The position numbers and the translations under genes are program-made. From positions 28,985,305 through 29,049,304 of the forward strand of contig JAJEKV010000004.1 of the NCBI GenBank assembly GCA_021234155.1: 64,000 bases of DNA, given 5' to 3'. The first letter of the stretch is position 1; each line of letters starts with the position of its first letter. Origin of the DNA: Isoetes taiwanensis. Its lineage: Eukaryota > Streptophyta > Lycopodiopsida > Isoetales > Isoetaceae. Under the pieces are notes generated by a model. The model was not told where the DNA came from. It searched no databases and was given only the letters and a program-made list of their open reading frames with translations. Below, piece by piece: positions 31,896 through 43,510 of this stretch.

Positions 31896-34870
31896 CATGG
31901 AGGGTGAGAATTCCAATGGAAGTGATGGTTCTAAGCGCAAGTATGCCGACATTGGCGGTGTTATGCCACAAAACAAATAAAGAAGCGTGTTGATGGTCGG
32001 GTGGATTGCATCCTCGATTCGGGCAAGCGCTTCGCCCGTCGAATCAAAGAATAGTTTTTGTGATCGTTTGTTGCAAGATGACGAGCTTTTTTTACGTTTT
32101 CGAACTGTAATTGGAAATCCTTCGAAGTTATTGTTATGAAATCAATGATCGAAACTTGAAAGATGGGCTTCAAGAAGTAAAGTCCGCTAATAGCAAAGAT
32201 AAATTGGCTGCAAAACATTCTTGTTATCAATGATTGTTGGAAAAAAAGGAGATATAAACAAGAATGTTTCTTCAAAATTGCTAAAGATACTGACCCAAGA
32301 AATTTATCCAAAGCTGCAGCAAGAAGGAAGATAATGTCATTAAGTGGAGCAAATGTATGGGCTTTGGCAGGAAGGATGCCAAGATCAAATAGAATCGATG
32401 ATTCAATCAAATGTCAGGTTTGTGAATTTTGGCTTGACAATACCAAAGTTTCACCAAAGGTTAGAGATGTCATGAAGAGGAGAACACAAGCAATACAATA
32501 CCTTGATATCTCACAGGTTTGCTTTTGTAATTGAATCAATTCAGTTTTGGAGATTATGTTTTCTTCCAAAATTCTTTCATGACTTTCTTCTGTACATTCT
32601 AGTTCTGTTCCGAGTGACCTGTTAATGAATACACATGGTTTTCATGAAATGTATTGCATTTTACATTGTTTACATTTATACATTGTTTACATAGTAGCAG
32701 AAATCTTGCAGTGATGTGCTATTAGGTACTTCTTAGATGTACATCCATTAACACTTACATGTCCATGCAGCTGCATTTACATGTACTTGAATATCAAAAT
32801 TACATCATTTTACATTTTAGTGTACTTTCAGGTAATGAAGACAAACAAATCAGACATATGTACATTAGTTGTACTAATATTGTAACATTAATGTGATGTA
32901 CTAATATTGGAACATTAATTAGATGTACATTGGATGTACATTGGATGTTGATTGGAATTGGTATGGCTGTACATTAGATGTCTTGATGTACATTAGATGT
33001 ACATTAGATGTCTGATGAATGCATCGATTGGAACTGTTGGATGGACATTTTATGTACATAGAACATACATTAATTGTACAATAGTATAGTTCAATACTAT
33101 TTTGGCATCCGGTTGCCGATATCATTTTGCTAACATGGTCTTTAATGCTTTTGTTATTGCGCAACCGAGCTTTATCAGCGGTTTGTATATCGGAATCCAC
33201 GATACCAAAATTCGCCTTCGACGGTTTGAGTATCCGAAACCTGATTGCATAAGGAAGTTGAAGGAGAGAAACACATGTTGTTGTGTCAAACATGAGCAAG
33301 CAGATCTGTACAGAAAGGCCTTCAATGATATGAGGAGATCCCTACATGTTAATTGCACTTGTTGCTGCAGTGTCTGTGCATCCCAGCAAAACAATGGAGT
33401 ATGTCAAGCAAACAAGAAGACTTTTGATAATGTTAGTATCTTGTGGAGGTCAACAGTTTGCGAGAAATATGTGACGGATGAATGGCATAAACTAAAATGC
33501 ATCAAAGGCGAATGTGATGAATGTGGAGTGAAGAAATTAGACATCTGTCCAAGCGAGGAAGATGGAATTGAGAATGTGGACTGGCAAGTATATGCATATG
33601 TCAATGAGCCATCCAAAAAGGTACATCGGAAGGCTTAGATTAGTTGATCGGAATGACAAAGCATCTGTTTTGTTAAAGAACATGAAAAATCAGCTTGCTA
33701 AGTTCTGGATCATAACTTTACAAAAGACTGCTTGCAAGAGCAAAAGCAGTTTTAAAAGATGTGTTGAGAAACTCAGGATAATAGTGTGTTGTGCATTTGT
33801 TGACTTTGAGAAAACTACACATTGAAACCAGGGGACGAAGTGCAATCCGAGCATTGGAATCGATCAAATTAGTATTTTGGTCCATATTTCAATGATGAAA
33901 AAAATAGAAGGTAAGCTTAAAAAAAAAATTGCATTTCTATGTTTTTCGGATGACGAGGAAGCATGACACTCATTTTGTGCAACATGGTTTTAAATTGCAT
34001 TTGGGGTGGCTTAAGAATAATGGAGGTGGACACATAAACCTTCATTATGTGTGGTCGGATGGTTGTGCATCTCAATTCAAATCAAGACGGGCATGGTATG
34101 GAATCTGTAGATACCATGTTGAAAATAAAATACTGAGTGATATGGAATTTCTTTGGATCCGGCCATGGGAAAGGCACACATGATGGCGAGGCTGGTATAG
34201 CAAAGTTGTGGCTTGAGAGCGGCGAGCAGAGAAAACAAAATGGCATGCGTGATAAAAAGTGAAAACTTGACTTGTGCGGTTTTAAGGGCCAAGGATGTGA
34301 AAGGGTGTTTTGGGAGGTTGGAAAACAGATGTGAACAGGCAGCAAGCATTCAATTGCAAGACTTTACGGTACTTTCAAAGCAGATACATTACGTGTCAAC
34401 TATAAACCCAGCCAGATCCAACAAAGTTGCTATGAGACCACTCTCGTGCTTTTGTGATGCTTGCATTAACTTCAATTGGTTGAATTGTGAGAACATTAAA
34501 CATTGTGGAGAATGGTCTCTAAAAGTTTGGAGCCCACGAGATCATATTGCCTCGTGTTGAAGCTGAAAATGATGTGGATGTTTTGTATCTGGGAGGACGA
34601 AATTTGGTTTAGATGACACACTTGTATTTTGTTTGGATGTATTTGTGTCTTTTGCGGCACGCAGACAATGTGGAAGGTGTTTCATACTATGTTCTCATGT
34701 GCACCAGGGGAAAAGCATGCATTGGAAGAAGATTCAATTGATGACTATGGAAATGAATACTCTGTTGGCACTAGTGTCATTGAAGGACAATATTATGAAC
34801 TAATCCCAGGCTGCCACAATAAGTATAAACTGCTTCCTACTAAGAATGTTTTGGTACTGCGAGAATCGTG
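31896..34870 (+). pseudogene. DDE-type transposase-like gene of the TIR transposon (decayed, probable introns)
   Basis: Fragments on the plus strand, in order: a Lys/Arg-rich start near 31896 (MEGENSNGSDGSKRKYAD); an exon-like frame ending at about 32515 before a GT; and a Cys-rich block 33250-33640 (CCCVKHEQADLYRKAF, CTCCCSVCA, CIKGECDECG). Then a worn block with ENYTLKPGDEVQSEHWN (about 33812), the SDGCASQFKS motif (about 34055), WNFFGSGHGKGTHDG (about 34145), and a final frame to 34870. The ENY, SDG-QF and HGKG-DG series is conserved in a widespread eukaryotic family that I take to be cut-and-paste transposases; catalytic roles are inferred. Stops and frame changes show that it is not functional as it stands. 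Confidence 0.65.
32690..33080. repeat. Cluster of GTACAT motifs (left half)
   Basis: Many copies of ATGTACATT, TTAGATGTACAT and related words, with TGTACA palindromes, upstream of the Cys-rich transposase block. They may be in an intron. A similar cluster lies at 38885-39320, and single copies lie near both TIRs. Confidence 0.7.
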
Positions 34871-35440
34871 ATTGGGGTTGAATCCCATTCAAGAAAGTAA
34901 AACACAATTTGAAGGGGGCAAAGCCTGACATTTCACTTGCCCGGATGAAGTCCATGAGACATTGTTATCACAACTTCCGGCAATTGTAGATGACATGGAC
35001 TAAGTCAGATCTGTAATACTTTCCTGAAATATTGTAATACTTTGTTATAAGAATCAAGAACTGGACTACTTGAAGTGCATTATGTACATCAATGTACATA
35101 AGATGTACAACACATGTACATCTTATGTACATCATTTGTACATTCGAAAATATTATAAAAATTTGTTAAGTGTAAGTTGATTAGAATTGAACACAAGAAA
35201 GTTGAATTGCATAAACATTAAAAAATGGTTTCATGGCAAAGATAAGAAATGGACAGGTTTTCATGTACAAATGGTTGATATATTTATATTGTGGACATAA
35301 ATACAACACACCGAAAATGAGCATGGCTCATAATTCATGACCAAGCTTCAAAATGTCGGTAGGAGCCCGATATCTTATGACTATTGCATCATGTCTTCCA
35401 GCCCCCGAGGAAATTTGAAGAGATATCCTCTAAAGCAAAT
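34871..35440. other. Spacer between convergent genes of the TIR transposon
   Basis: Noncoding AT-rich sequence. Its main feature is the perfect palindrome at 35093-35131. No open frame of note. Confidence 0.5.
35093..35131. repeat. Perfect 17-bp-arm palindrome of TGTACA units
   Basis: Arms 35093-35109 (TGTACATAAGATGTACA) and 35115-35131 (TGTACATCTTATGTACA) are exact reverse complements with a 5-bp spacer. Each arm is flanked by TGTACA palindromes. It sits between the two convergent genes. Confidence 0.9.
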
Positions 35441-36179
35441 AGTCCATGCGGTTTTATATAGACGTGCCAGCGGCAAACCTTTCCATCCTACATGGCCTCG
35501 CATCTTCGGGACCGCGTGCCTTCCCCAAGGGTTGTGCAACAAGTGATTTCTTTGCCAATATACCTTTCATGGTTGCTCGTTCCTCATAATTTTCAATTTG
35601 CTCAACCTTTTCCCAAAGTTCGAGAACGTGATATAGAGGCGATAATCGGTCCCCAACCCTATGTACTTGCAAAGCATGTGTTGGTTTGTATTACCTGCGG
35701 GTGCAGTGAGAACTCTATCTCTTAGTTTCTTAATAGTCTTTTGTGTTTCAGTCCATTCATCTACAAAGCAAATGAAGATCACTTAATTATGTATACACAC
35801 TCATAATTGTACCAATAAGAAAGACAGTAAGAACAGAGTACTCAAGTGCAATGAACAAAAACTTTGATACATATATTCATAACATTTGAAGTTGTACATC
35901 AGTCAAAGTCTGTACCAACAATGGGCCAGTCGAGAGGCCAATAACATGATGGCAGTTTCTCCATTCCTTGTTCAGTATATTGACTAAATTTAGGCGTGAG
36001 CACCCAAGTTCTTTGCCATAGTTTGCCACAAAATCTGTTCCACCGCCTCGATATGCCATCTGCTGCATTAGTCATTGGATGCTCTTTCACATAAACTATA
36101 CCATCTTGGCCATTTTGAATCCATTAAGCCATAGAATGAGCTCCATGACAAGCAATACGTCACCGGCTAAATATCGGTG

Positions 36180-36681
36180 TCAAGAGAAAGGACATATGTA
36201 GCTTCCTACAGGATTCAAAGTGGATTTGTATCTTTCGTCGTCGATCAGAACTGTATGTCCATAGTACTCTGGGTACTCTTTCCATACCACAGCTAATGGT
36301 TTCACAAACAACCCCTTTTGAGGTTTGCAGTAGGGTGTTTGTGTGGCAGAGTCCAACACTGCTCTCGGGTTGTAAACAAACTTCAGCTTTATGGAAAAAG
36401 CATCACAAATATGTTCCACAATTGGTTGAAGATTTTTTAGAAGTGAGTGAAGACCGGATGGCAACATCAAACCCTTCTCTTACAAATGCTAACAAAGTGA
36501 TGCTAACCCCGGCTGCTGCAGAGAAAAACCTGTTTCCTATATTAAATTGAAGCTCATCTTTCTGGATCTGTTGGTATCTTGAGTTAATATTTTCATTCTT
36601 GTGCACACTCTTGCCCAACACAGAATTTAAGTCAAAGATAATGAGCTTTCTCCCTGAATTAGATGATTCACCTGTCAGCAA
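36180..36681 (-). pseudogene. FCP1/NIF-like HAD phosphatase domain
   Basis: Two overlapping minus-strand frames (36681-36403 and 36470-36180) give LIIFDLNSVLG at the start (the HAD DxD site as DLN, the form seen in a plant subgroup), then FVREGFDVAIRSSLTSKK, and at the end KPLAVVWKEYPEYYGHTVLIDDERYKSTLNPVGS. The last part is cited in two blocks: KPLAVVW and LIDDERYKSTLNP, where the acidic LIDD motif is conserved. The order and spacing match the FCP1 homology domain. The second catalytic Asp is Asn, so phosphatase activity is doubtful. A frameshift near 36440 marks it as broken, or there is an unrecognised intron. It lies inside the TIR transposon, so it may be captured cargo. Confidence 0.65.
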
Positions 36682-37065
36682 GAAAACACTTGAGATTCAC
36701 AATTTATAATTACATTTTCAGACACACAATTGAGAAAACACATTGATAATTACACGATTGTTATTTGCACAGGTGTAAGTGAGACAAATAAATTAATTTT
36801 TTCATTACTTATTGAGTACAAAAAGCTCGGAGCATGGCTCATACAAAAGCGTAATTTACAAACAAGTCAAAGGGACTATCTACCCTGTGTGTAGGAACAA
36901 GCTGCTTGTATATTCATCTCGCCTTCTACAATTAATGCCTCCATTAGATGATCCCTCCGTGACTTGGCATAGGCATCAGTGAACCAACTGGGTGTCATCT
37001 GCATGGTGCACAAGTATTAGAGGACTATACCAACAAATAACTAATAGGAAAATAACATGTTCTAC

Positions 37066-37680
37066 TTACAAAAATGGAGCTTGGCTGTGCATCAACCACG
37101 ACATCTATGAATTTGTGCATGTAAGCCACAATGTACATGCAAGGGTTGCTTGTACTAGTTTCTGGCATTTTAGGACAGAACACAGGAGCATCAAAGTTCT
37201 TCCTACCATGGTTTAAGCTGTTGGATCCGAGCATCATGTTATTGATCACAAGCTTATGAAACCTGCAAAATTGCAATGTGAGAATAAATCAAGCATAAGA
37301 AATTGCAATATGAGAATAATCAAATCATAAAAACAAAACAGAAACTCATACTTACTTCTGGACCACTTTAGCATGGGTACATAGCCTTTGGCGGGAGAGA
37401 GGATACGTATACTTGGGCTAGCTATAGATAGAAAAGAGCTTTTCAGGTGGACCAGCAAGCACAAGTATTGCCAATGCCACATTTGGGCCTTGCGAGGTGG
37501 AACAAATATGTATTGGCATCTTGCAATCAAAATGCCATCAAACCCTTCCTTTATGTTTGTGTTCGTGCATCGCCCCACGTTCTTGAGGGAATTCACAAAA
37601 TTCTGGAAGGTGTCGGTCGAACCAAGTAAAAACTTGTGTTTCCAATCAGATGGAAGACTGCTACAAAGGTACCTGCACAC
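37066..37680 (-). pseudogene. Possible Ulp1-like cysteine protease exons
   Basis: An exon-like frame (about 37680-37340) holds CQYIFVPPRKAQMWHWQYLC, where the H-W pair sits as in Ulp1/C48 proteases. The next exon (acceptor TTTTGCAG at about 37262, donor GTAAGT at about 37066) holds CPKMPETSTSNPCMYIVAYM, with a Cys placed like the catalytic Cys. The usual Asp after the His strand is not evident (SIASPS), and the Gln is not clear. Ulp1-like genes are known passengers of several plant DNA transposons. The assignment is tentative. Confidence 0.4.
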
Positions 37681-37970
37681 AAATCCAGATTACATATTAA
37701 TACATAAGATGAGTGACTTAGGGAATGAAATAACATAAATATGTTGAAATGCTAGCCTACCTCCCATAGACATCTACCATCTTAGAGGTCAAGTCCAGCT
37801 TCGTGAGAACTTCGTCAACATCACTTTGAAAGATAGAGGGTGCGGGCTTAAGGAGGGCAGTCCCTATAAGGAGTGAATGGAACCAACCTTTTCAGTCGGT
37901 TCACTAAACTGTACAAGGAAACAACAGCATTAGCAAAAGAATATATCTATTGTAATCAATTGTATATTAC

Positions 37971-38815
37971 TCACCTTGTAAATTCATCACCTGCTTCAGC
38001 ATCTTCTGAGGACTGCTGCACCTTATTTGTTATCACATCAATATTTGCTTGTAGATCCTCTTCCTCTTCCGGTTCCGACTCAGAAGGATCAGGATCAGCT
38101 TCCTTCACGGCCTGTGATCGTGTCCTATGTACAAAAAAAATGTGGTTAATTACCATAAATCTGAGATGTTTAACAAAATTAGTTCATCTTGGACATACCT
38201 CTTTCTAGGTGGTGGTGGCACTTTTTTGCCTGGAGATTTTCTTTTCGGAGGACATTTTTTTTTGTTCTTTGGAGATTTTGCCTTTTTTTTTCCTTTTGGA
38301 GTGCCATCACCCAGCATTCTTTTGCCTCCTCTTTGGAGTGGACTCAACTACCAACTCGGCTTCCTCTTCCCTGGTATCTCACGGGTTAAAATCACGGATC
38401 TGTGTCCTTTGTAGCTTCTTACATGAGGTCGAGTCTGGGACGGGGAGGATGATCTTTGCCGGCAATTTGAATCTTTCTTAGCTTCTCCAATTACTAATTT
38501 AGCACTTGGTGATGAAAGAGTTTCTGTTGCAGCAGTCATTGAAGGCTCTGCACCTGCAACTGCTTTAGCTTTCTCAAGTGCCATCCTCTCAATTTCCTCA
38601 ACTTCACTTTGACATGTTCGAGGAGGAGGCAATTGCGAGATGGTTCTATTATCGCCTTTGTAAATGTCATTGGTGATCCGGAGCTGGAAGGTTGAGGGTC
38701 TCTGATTCGATGCCTTATTATGCTCGGTAAAATCGTAAAGAGAGTCGATGAGATGGCTCAAGAACATCACCATTAAAAGCCGCTTACGGGATAGGAACGA
38801 CCTCATCGCAAACAA
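37971..38815 (-). pseudogene. Charged exons upstream of the Ulp1-like part
   Basis: Minus-strand frames 38815-38348, 38347-38150 and 38156-37971 encode a basic segment (KGKKKAKSPKNKKKCPPKRK) and an acidic one (DPDPSESEPEEEEDLQANID), joined by probable introns. No domain is recognised. They are probably the middle of the same minus-strand gene. Confidence 0.4.
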
Positions 38816-38884
38816 ACAAATGATCTAAATTTCAATAGACATAAAAGAACATGAAAACAGAACTAATGAGAAAATATCGGTACA

Positions 38885-39320
38885 TTACGCCAAGCATGTA
38901 CATTTCATGTACATAAAATGTACCAAATGTACGTAACTACATTTAACTATAGCCAAATGTACATGTACATGTTCCTCAATGTACATAGAGGTACCCAGAT
39001 GGACCCAGATGTACCCAGATGTACCCAGGTATCCAGTTAGGGAATGTAGATCTATGCCCAAAAAAAAGCACATATATGTAAAAAATGCACATACTTATGA
39101 ATCCATCTACAGATGCACTCTAAAGATAAATGCATGTACATCTATTTGCAGATGTAGACTCCATTAGAGACATGTACAACTGATACAACTGCAGTCCAAG
39201 CTCGAAAATAAAAGCATCAATAAACAAGCAAATATATGCCTATGTACCTCTGCTTACAGACGTACACTAAAAGTTATACATGTACAAGGAATAGCAATGC
39301 ACTGAAAGCCATACATGTAG
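38885..39320. repeat. Cluster of GTACAT motifs (right half)
   Basis: Repeated ATGTACAT words and a short GTACCCAGATG tandem (about 38990-39030), comparable with 32690-33080 in the other half of the transposon. Confidence 0.65.
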
Positions 39321-39815
39321 AACTATGCAGATTACAATAACAAATATGAATGAAGAGAAATATAAGTTTAAATTAGTTGAGAGCAATGCATACCTTTCAC
39401 ATCAGGGAAACCAAGCTGAATTCGAATGCCCTAATCCCAGATGCAACCTTTTATGCAATTCTGTCTTTCATGGACCAGATAACACAAGCGTAAGAGGCAA
39501 TAAGCATCTCTCGCATGGAGCTAGTAAACAACAAACCGTTTTGCCAAAGCCTTGGCCACAAGCAGTACATGAACTGAATGTGATGAACTGCTCTATAGAA
39601 GTAGCTCCCTACAGGGTAGGGGCCTCGGGTGTGAGAACAATAGGTCCTGCTCTCCCCATGAAATCAAAATCTGTGGAATGCCTTTGCTGAACCAATTCAA
39701 TGCAATTAAGTTTTTCCTTTGCTTGTTCAATTGAGATTTCATGCCTTTCAATGTCTTTAGTTGCTTCCCGCAAAACCAATTTCTAGCTTAGAAGAGTCTT
39801 TGTTCTTTATCATGT

Positions 39816-40471
39816 CTACTCATAACCAAGTCTTCCAACTTGTACTTCAACACTCGAACATAACTTGATTTCCAGCGGGATCACGGGACAATTTGTCAAA
39901 TTCTGTTTTGTCTCATCTATTTTCACGGCAGATCTGCTGCAGATCTTTGGATAGCATATCCTTTCTACCCTCAATCCGGTGATGACCTTCAATGCATCCC
40001 TCCTTTTTTCTTTCAGTGCTTCTACTTCATTCAATAGGTTAGTTTTCTCCTCCAACCCATGCTTAAGTAACTGCTTTATTGTGTCAACATCTGATCTAGA
40101 ATAACCCAGGGCTCTAATATTCTGCTGCAATACGATGTCCTGTTTGATAGTTGAGGATTTACCCGTTGTAGGGTCCCTCTGTAACGCCCTGAAATGAGGG
40201 TTTTGGCAAGATCTTTGGCGGTCCTAGCCACGTCCATCCAATCAACAAGCCGTCCCTTCAAGTGAAGAGCAAATGCTCTGGCAAAATAGGTTGAAATATA
40301 ATGGTTTGTAACCTGTTTCTTGCCATAAACCAATTCATAATATTTAAAAAAATCATCTTTCCATGCGTTCGGATTCTCCCTTCCTTGAATCCTCGTCTTT
40401 TTTGGAGCTTCACCCCATACCTCGTTCATAACCATCTCTAGGTTGGGTATGTGGGCCTGCATGTTTATCAC
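39816..40471 (-). pseudogene. N-terminal exons of the minus-strand gene in the TIR transposon
   Basis: Frames 40471-40076 (MINMQAHIPNLEMVMNEVWG, then a helical Lys-rich region ending in DWMDVARTAKDLAK) and 40130-39816 (coiled-coil-like, LKHGLEEKTNLLNEVEALKE). They could be the start of the gene that ends with the Ulp1- or FCP1-like parts. No family recognised. Confidence 0.4.
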
Positions 40472-40842
40472 GGAGGTCTTTGGCTTGGATCACCTCGGAA
40501 CCCAAGCGTAAACTCCTTGGAGGTAAAATTCTTCTTGCCGGAAGCAGCGGCATCTTGCTTTTGGGCTGTGGTGATGAGCAAGCACTCATCGGGGGCGTTT
40601 TGGGGCCATAGCTAGATGAAGAATTCGTGATCGGAATTCAAGCAGAGAAGGCAGGGGCGGGATAGTGAACGAGAGGCAAACCAAGAAAGAATTTGGGAAA
40701 GAATTTCAAAATCCGATAATTGTGGGTTCAGAGTAGTGGATAGCCATTAATCATGGCAGTTACTAGCTGGTCATGATGACAGTTATTCCAAAAATGTGCA
40801 TTCGGTACATATGTATATGTACAAAAAGGGCTACATTTATAG

Positions 40843-40864
40843 ACACCCTTTCATGCTTTTACCC
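40843..40864 (-). repeat. Right terminal inverted repeat
   Basis: 22 bp, ends GCTTTTACCC, exact reverse complement of 31580-31601. Followed by the ACAT duplication. Confidence 0.92.
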
Positions 40865-41001
40865 ACATACCTTGCAAGTTGCCCCCTAGGGGCTACCCGG
40901 CAGCTACGTCGGCATACACGCGTCGGTCGGTGGCGTGTGATTTGAGGCAAAGATCTGATATATGTCCCGGGACCGTGATATCTTTGTCTTTGGAACGTCT
41001 A
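40865..41001 (-). repeat. 5' LTR of gypsy copy B, outer part
   Basis: Begins ACATACCTTGCAAGTTGCC, which continues the LTR interrupted at 31579, and ends GGAACGTCTA. It is more diverged from the other LTRs than the inner part is. Confidence 0.85.
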
Positions 41002-41006
41002 AACCC
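41002..41006. repeat. Target-site duplication of gypsy copy B (right)
   Basis: AACCC, the same as 12720-12724. Confidence 0.8.
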
Positions 41007-43199
41007 GCATTAAATTCGGCTTTTGAATTGGTCTGATCAGGGTTCTTTACACATGCACGAGTGTGGATTCCTGTTGCACGACTACGGTCACCAGTTGCGC
41101 AATAGCGGGCAACATCGCTAACGCACCGTAATGACCACAGGACGTCCATCCACCGGAAACACATGTGGGGCCCATCTGGCACAACGTTAGGGAACCGTGT
41201 GCGGCATGACATGTGCCGATGTCACGCCGACAAGACGAGGGGTTGACCGTTCCCCGAGGTGCAGTCATGACAGGAGGCAACCATACCCTACCACTGGTCC
41301 AGGCTATTTTATTTCACTAGCCTATTCCGTAAATCATAGCATAATAATGAGTATTTTTTTTGTATATAACGGAGATAATTTGACCTAACCCTAAAAAGGA
41401 AAGAACGGCCCGTTCACTCTGATCTTTCTTCTGCATGCCATATTCAGCAATTCCCTGCTACGAGAGGATTTGCAGGAGATTTAGTTGTACTGTAGTAAGT
41501 GGCGCACAAGTTTTCTCTTAAAAAGGATGAGTCATCTTGTTTATTTCTTTATTTCTCGTCTTTTGTGATGCAGATTAATTGGCGCATCGGGAATTTAGGC
41601 CTTGTGTCCATGGTCTGGCTATCAGAAGTATAGCTATATTTGCCTGGAATATGTCCACTAGAATGTGCTTTGAGATCCCATTTGTGAAAATGTGAGGTTG
41701 TTTCTTGCATGTTTTTGTGTTTGGTTATATAGAAATCTCGTATATTCTGTTATTGGCATTTTTCTTTGTTTCTAGGTAACTTAGAGGACTGTGTTGATGA
41801 AAGATTGCCATGTGAAATGAAATAATGGTGCACCCTTATTTTCCTAAAGCATGCGTTGAGCCTCATTGGTCTAGTGACTCTCTACAACCAGTTGTTCATT
41901 TTTAGGTAAATTCTTCTTTATATATCAGCTTTTGCATTTTATTTGACTATTATGAATCCGACTCATTTGTTCTTTTCCAAAACATCCAAGTTAGTCACAA
42001 GTAAGCAATATCAATAATGTGAAACTGTGATTGAAGGCCAGTTTCTCATATCTGGATAGCACTCTCAGTCATTGCAAGCTAGGAAGTTTTTAAATTAAAA
42101 CATTGTTAGAAATTGGCCCTGGTATTATAACATGACCTTTTGAAGATCGTGATAAAAATGGCTGTTAATCGTCCAGCTTGACATCTTCGGATATAGTATG
42201 TAAGATTTATTTTGTATTTCTATATTTTGTTCTTTTGGGTTGCTGCAAGTTATTCATGTCGATATTTTTTCAAACAGCTTATAAAATTGCTTGCATAGGC
42301 CAACTGTAGTGTTCTCTCGCTTCCAGGTTTTTAATATCCTCCCTTGTTGCCAGTAAGATAAATCTTCCAGTGATAATTAGTTAGTTCTCTTCCTTCATGT
42401 AATACTGTGCAGGATGATTGCTCCATGGAACCCATTCAACTTTTCAATAAAGGATGGGTATGGAAACCCTTAAGACCAAATTGGCCATCACTTCATGTAT
42501 GTGTGGCAGAGGCTGCTTGAATTATGTTTGTGATGGTTTAATTCTACTGCAAGTTGAATTTTGGCATACATGAAGCTATGTGTTTTTTTCGCACTTCTGA
42601 TTTTCTCTCTAGGCCAAATTTAAATACCAGGGTTCAAATCCCTGAGCCATCTAAACTGGTTGACATATGTATCTGCAGTATTGATTATGGTTTTGTATAC
42701 ATTGATGAAGAAAGTTACACTTTTGTTTGGAAACATGGGAATGGTTGTGAAGCTCAGTATGGCCTACTTTGTTTACGAAACAAATACAGAGATGTGTTTG
42801 GCCAATCTCACTATCTTTATTAAAAAACCATTGTCCCAATATCACTATGTAAGTCTTTACTATGATTTTTCTCTATCCTTATTGCTCTATCCTTATTGTT
42901 TTTTTTTGGTTCATTAGATTTAAGCATGATTCTTTGAATATGCCAAATAAAGGGCTGCAGAATTTCCACATCAGACCCACGTATACATGTGTGCACCCCA
43001 TACGGCTATTGTACGTACATACATACGTGGTATACTTCAACCTGTACAGACAATAAATGCACGAAAACCATCGGAATCAAAGAAGAGAAGAACATAAGAG
43101 AACAGATGAGTAGCCAAGCTTTGTGCAGACCTCCAGAGCCTCCTGATTTGCTGCCTCCTCGCTGATCTTCCAGCAAGCAAGCAAGCCAGGCTTCATGCA
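41007..43199. other. No gene seen
   Basis: AT-rich sequence with only short frames. A CAGGG-TTCAAAT-CCCTG stem-loop at about 42629 resembles a tRNA T-arm but has no tRNA body around it. Nothing else is supported. Confidence 0.45.
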
Positions 43200-43330
43200 A
43201 AAAAGCGGCCTTCTGTTTTATGCAAAGAAGCCTTCTGTTTTATGCAAAGCCTTCTGTTTTATGCAAAGAAGCTCGCGTCCGCAAAGAAGCCTGCAAAGAA
43301 GCTCGTGTCCTGCAAAGAAGCTCGCGTCCG
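43200..43330 (+). repeat. Short tandem repeat (GCAAAGAAGC type)
   Basis: Repeated TTCTGTTTTATGCAAAGAAG and TGCAAAGAAGCTCG units of about 18-27 bp. No coding support. Confidence 0.7.
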
Positions 43331-43510
43331 CTTCTGGACTTCTCCAGAACCTTCTGGACCGCTTCTGGAGCATGCACAGCTTCTACAACTCCGAAAATAC
43401 AACTTCGAAACACAGCTTCTAAACCTTTGAAAATTCCGGATTCAAACTTCCGGAAGCCCCGCCATGCTCGGCCGTCCTTGCACAGAGCAAAAACCTTCTA
43501 ATTCTAACCA

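Larger units (their letters stand above)
31580..40864. mobile_element. 9.3-kb TIR DNA transposon nested in the LTR
   Basis: Perfect 22-bp terminal inverted repeats (31580-31601 and 40843-40864; they start GGGTAAAAGCATGAAAGGG) and a 4-bp ACAT duplication. The boundaries are proven by the intact LTR copy. It carries a plus-strand transposase-like gene (left half) and minus-strand gene pieces with Ulp1-like and FCP1-like domains (right half), convergent. GTACAT/TGTACA motifs are very frequent inside it, including near both ends. The superfamily is not assigned: the SDG...HGKG...DG motif set is one I recognise from uncharacterised eukaryotic transposase-like proteins. Confidence 0.88.
12725..41001 (-). 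mobile_element. Ty3/gypsy chromodomain element, copy B, with two nested insertions
   Basis: A 28.3-kb minus-strand element bounded by the AACCC duplication. Element order is: 5' LTR (41001-30251, split by a DNA transposon), primer site 30249-30238, leader hairpins, TATA box, ORF1 (H3-like), hairpins, ORF2, gag, pol with chromodomain, polypurine tract 14296-14283, 3' LTR 14282-12725. Removing the LINE (about 5.8 kb) and the TIR transposon (9.3 kb) leaves about 13 kb. The chromodomain places it with chromoviruses. Extra ORFs before gag recall the layout of Ogre/Tat elements, which lack a chromodomain, so the combination is unusual. Confidence 0.88.

Noticed and set aside
42620-42660. tRNA T-arm-like stem-loop
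   Set aside because: No acceptor, D or anticodon arms could be placed around it.
42554-42823. 89-codon plus-strand frame (MNFGIHEAMCFF)
   Set aside because: No motif, no splice context and no neighbour to support it.
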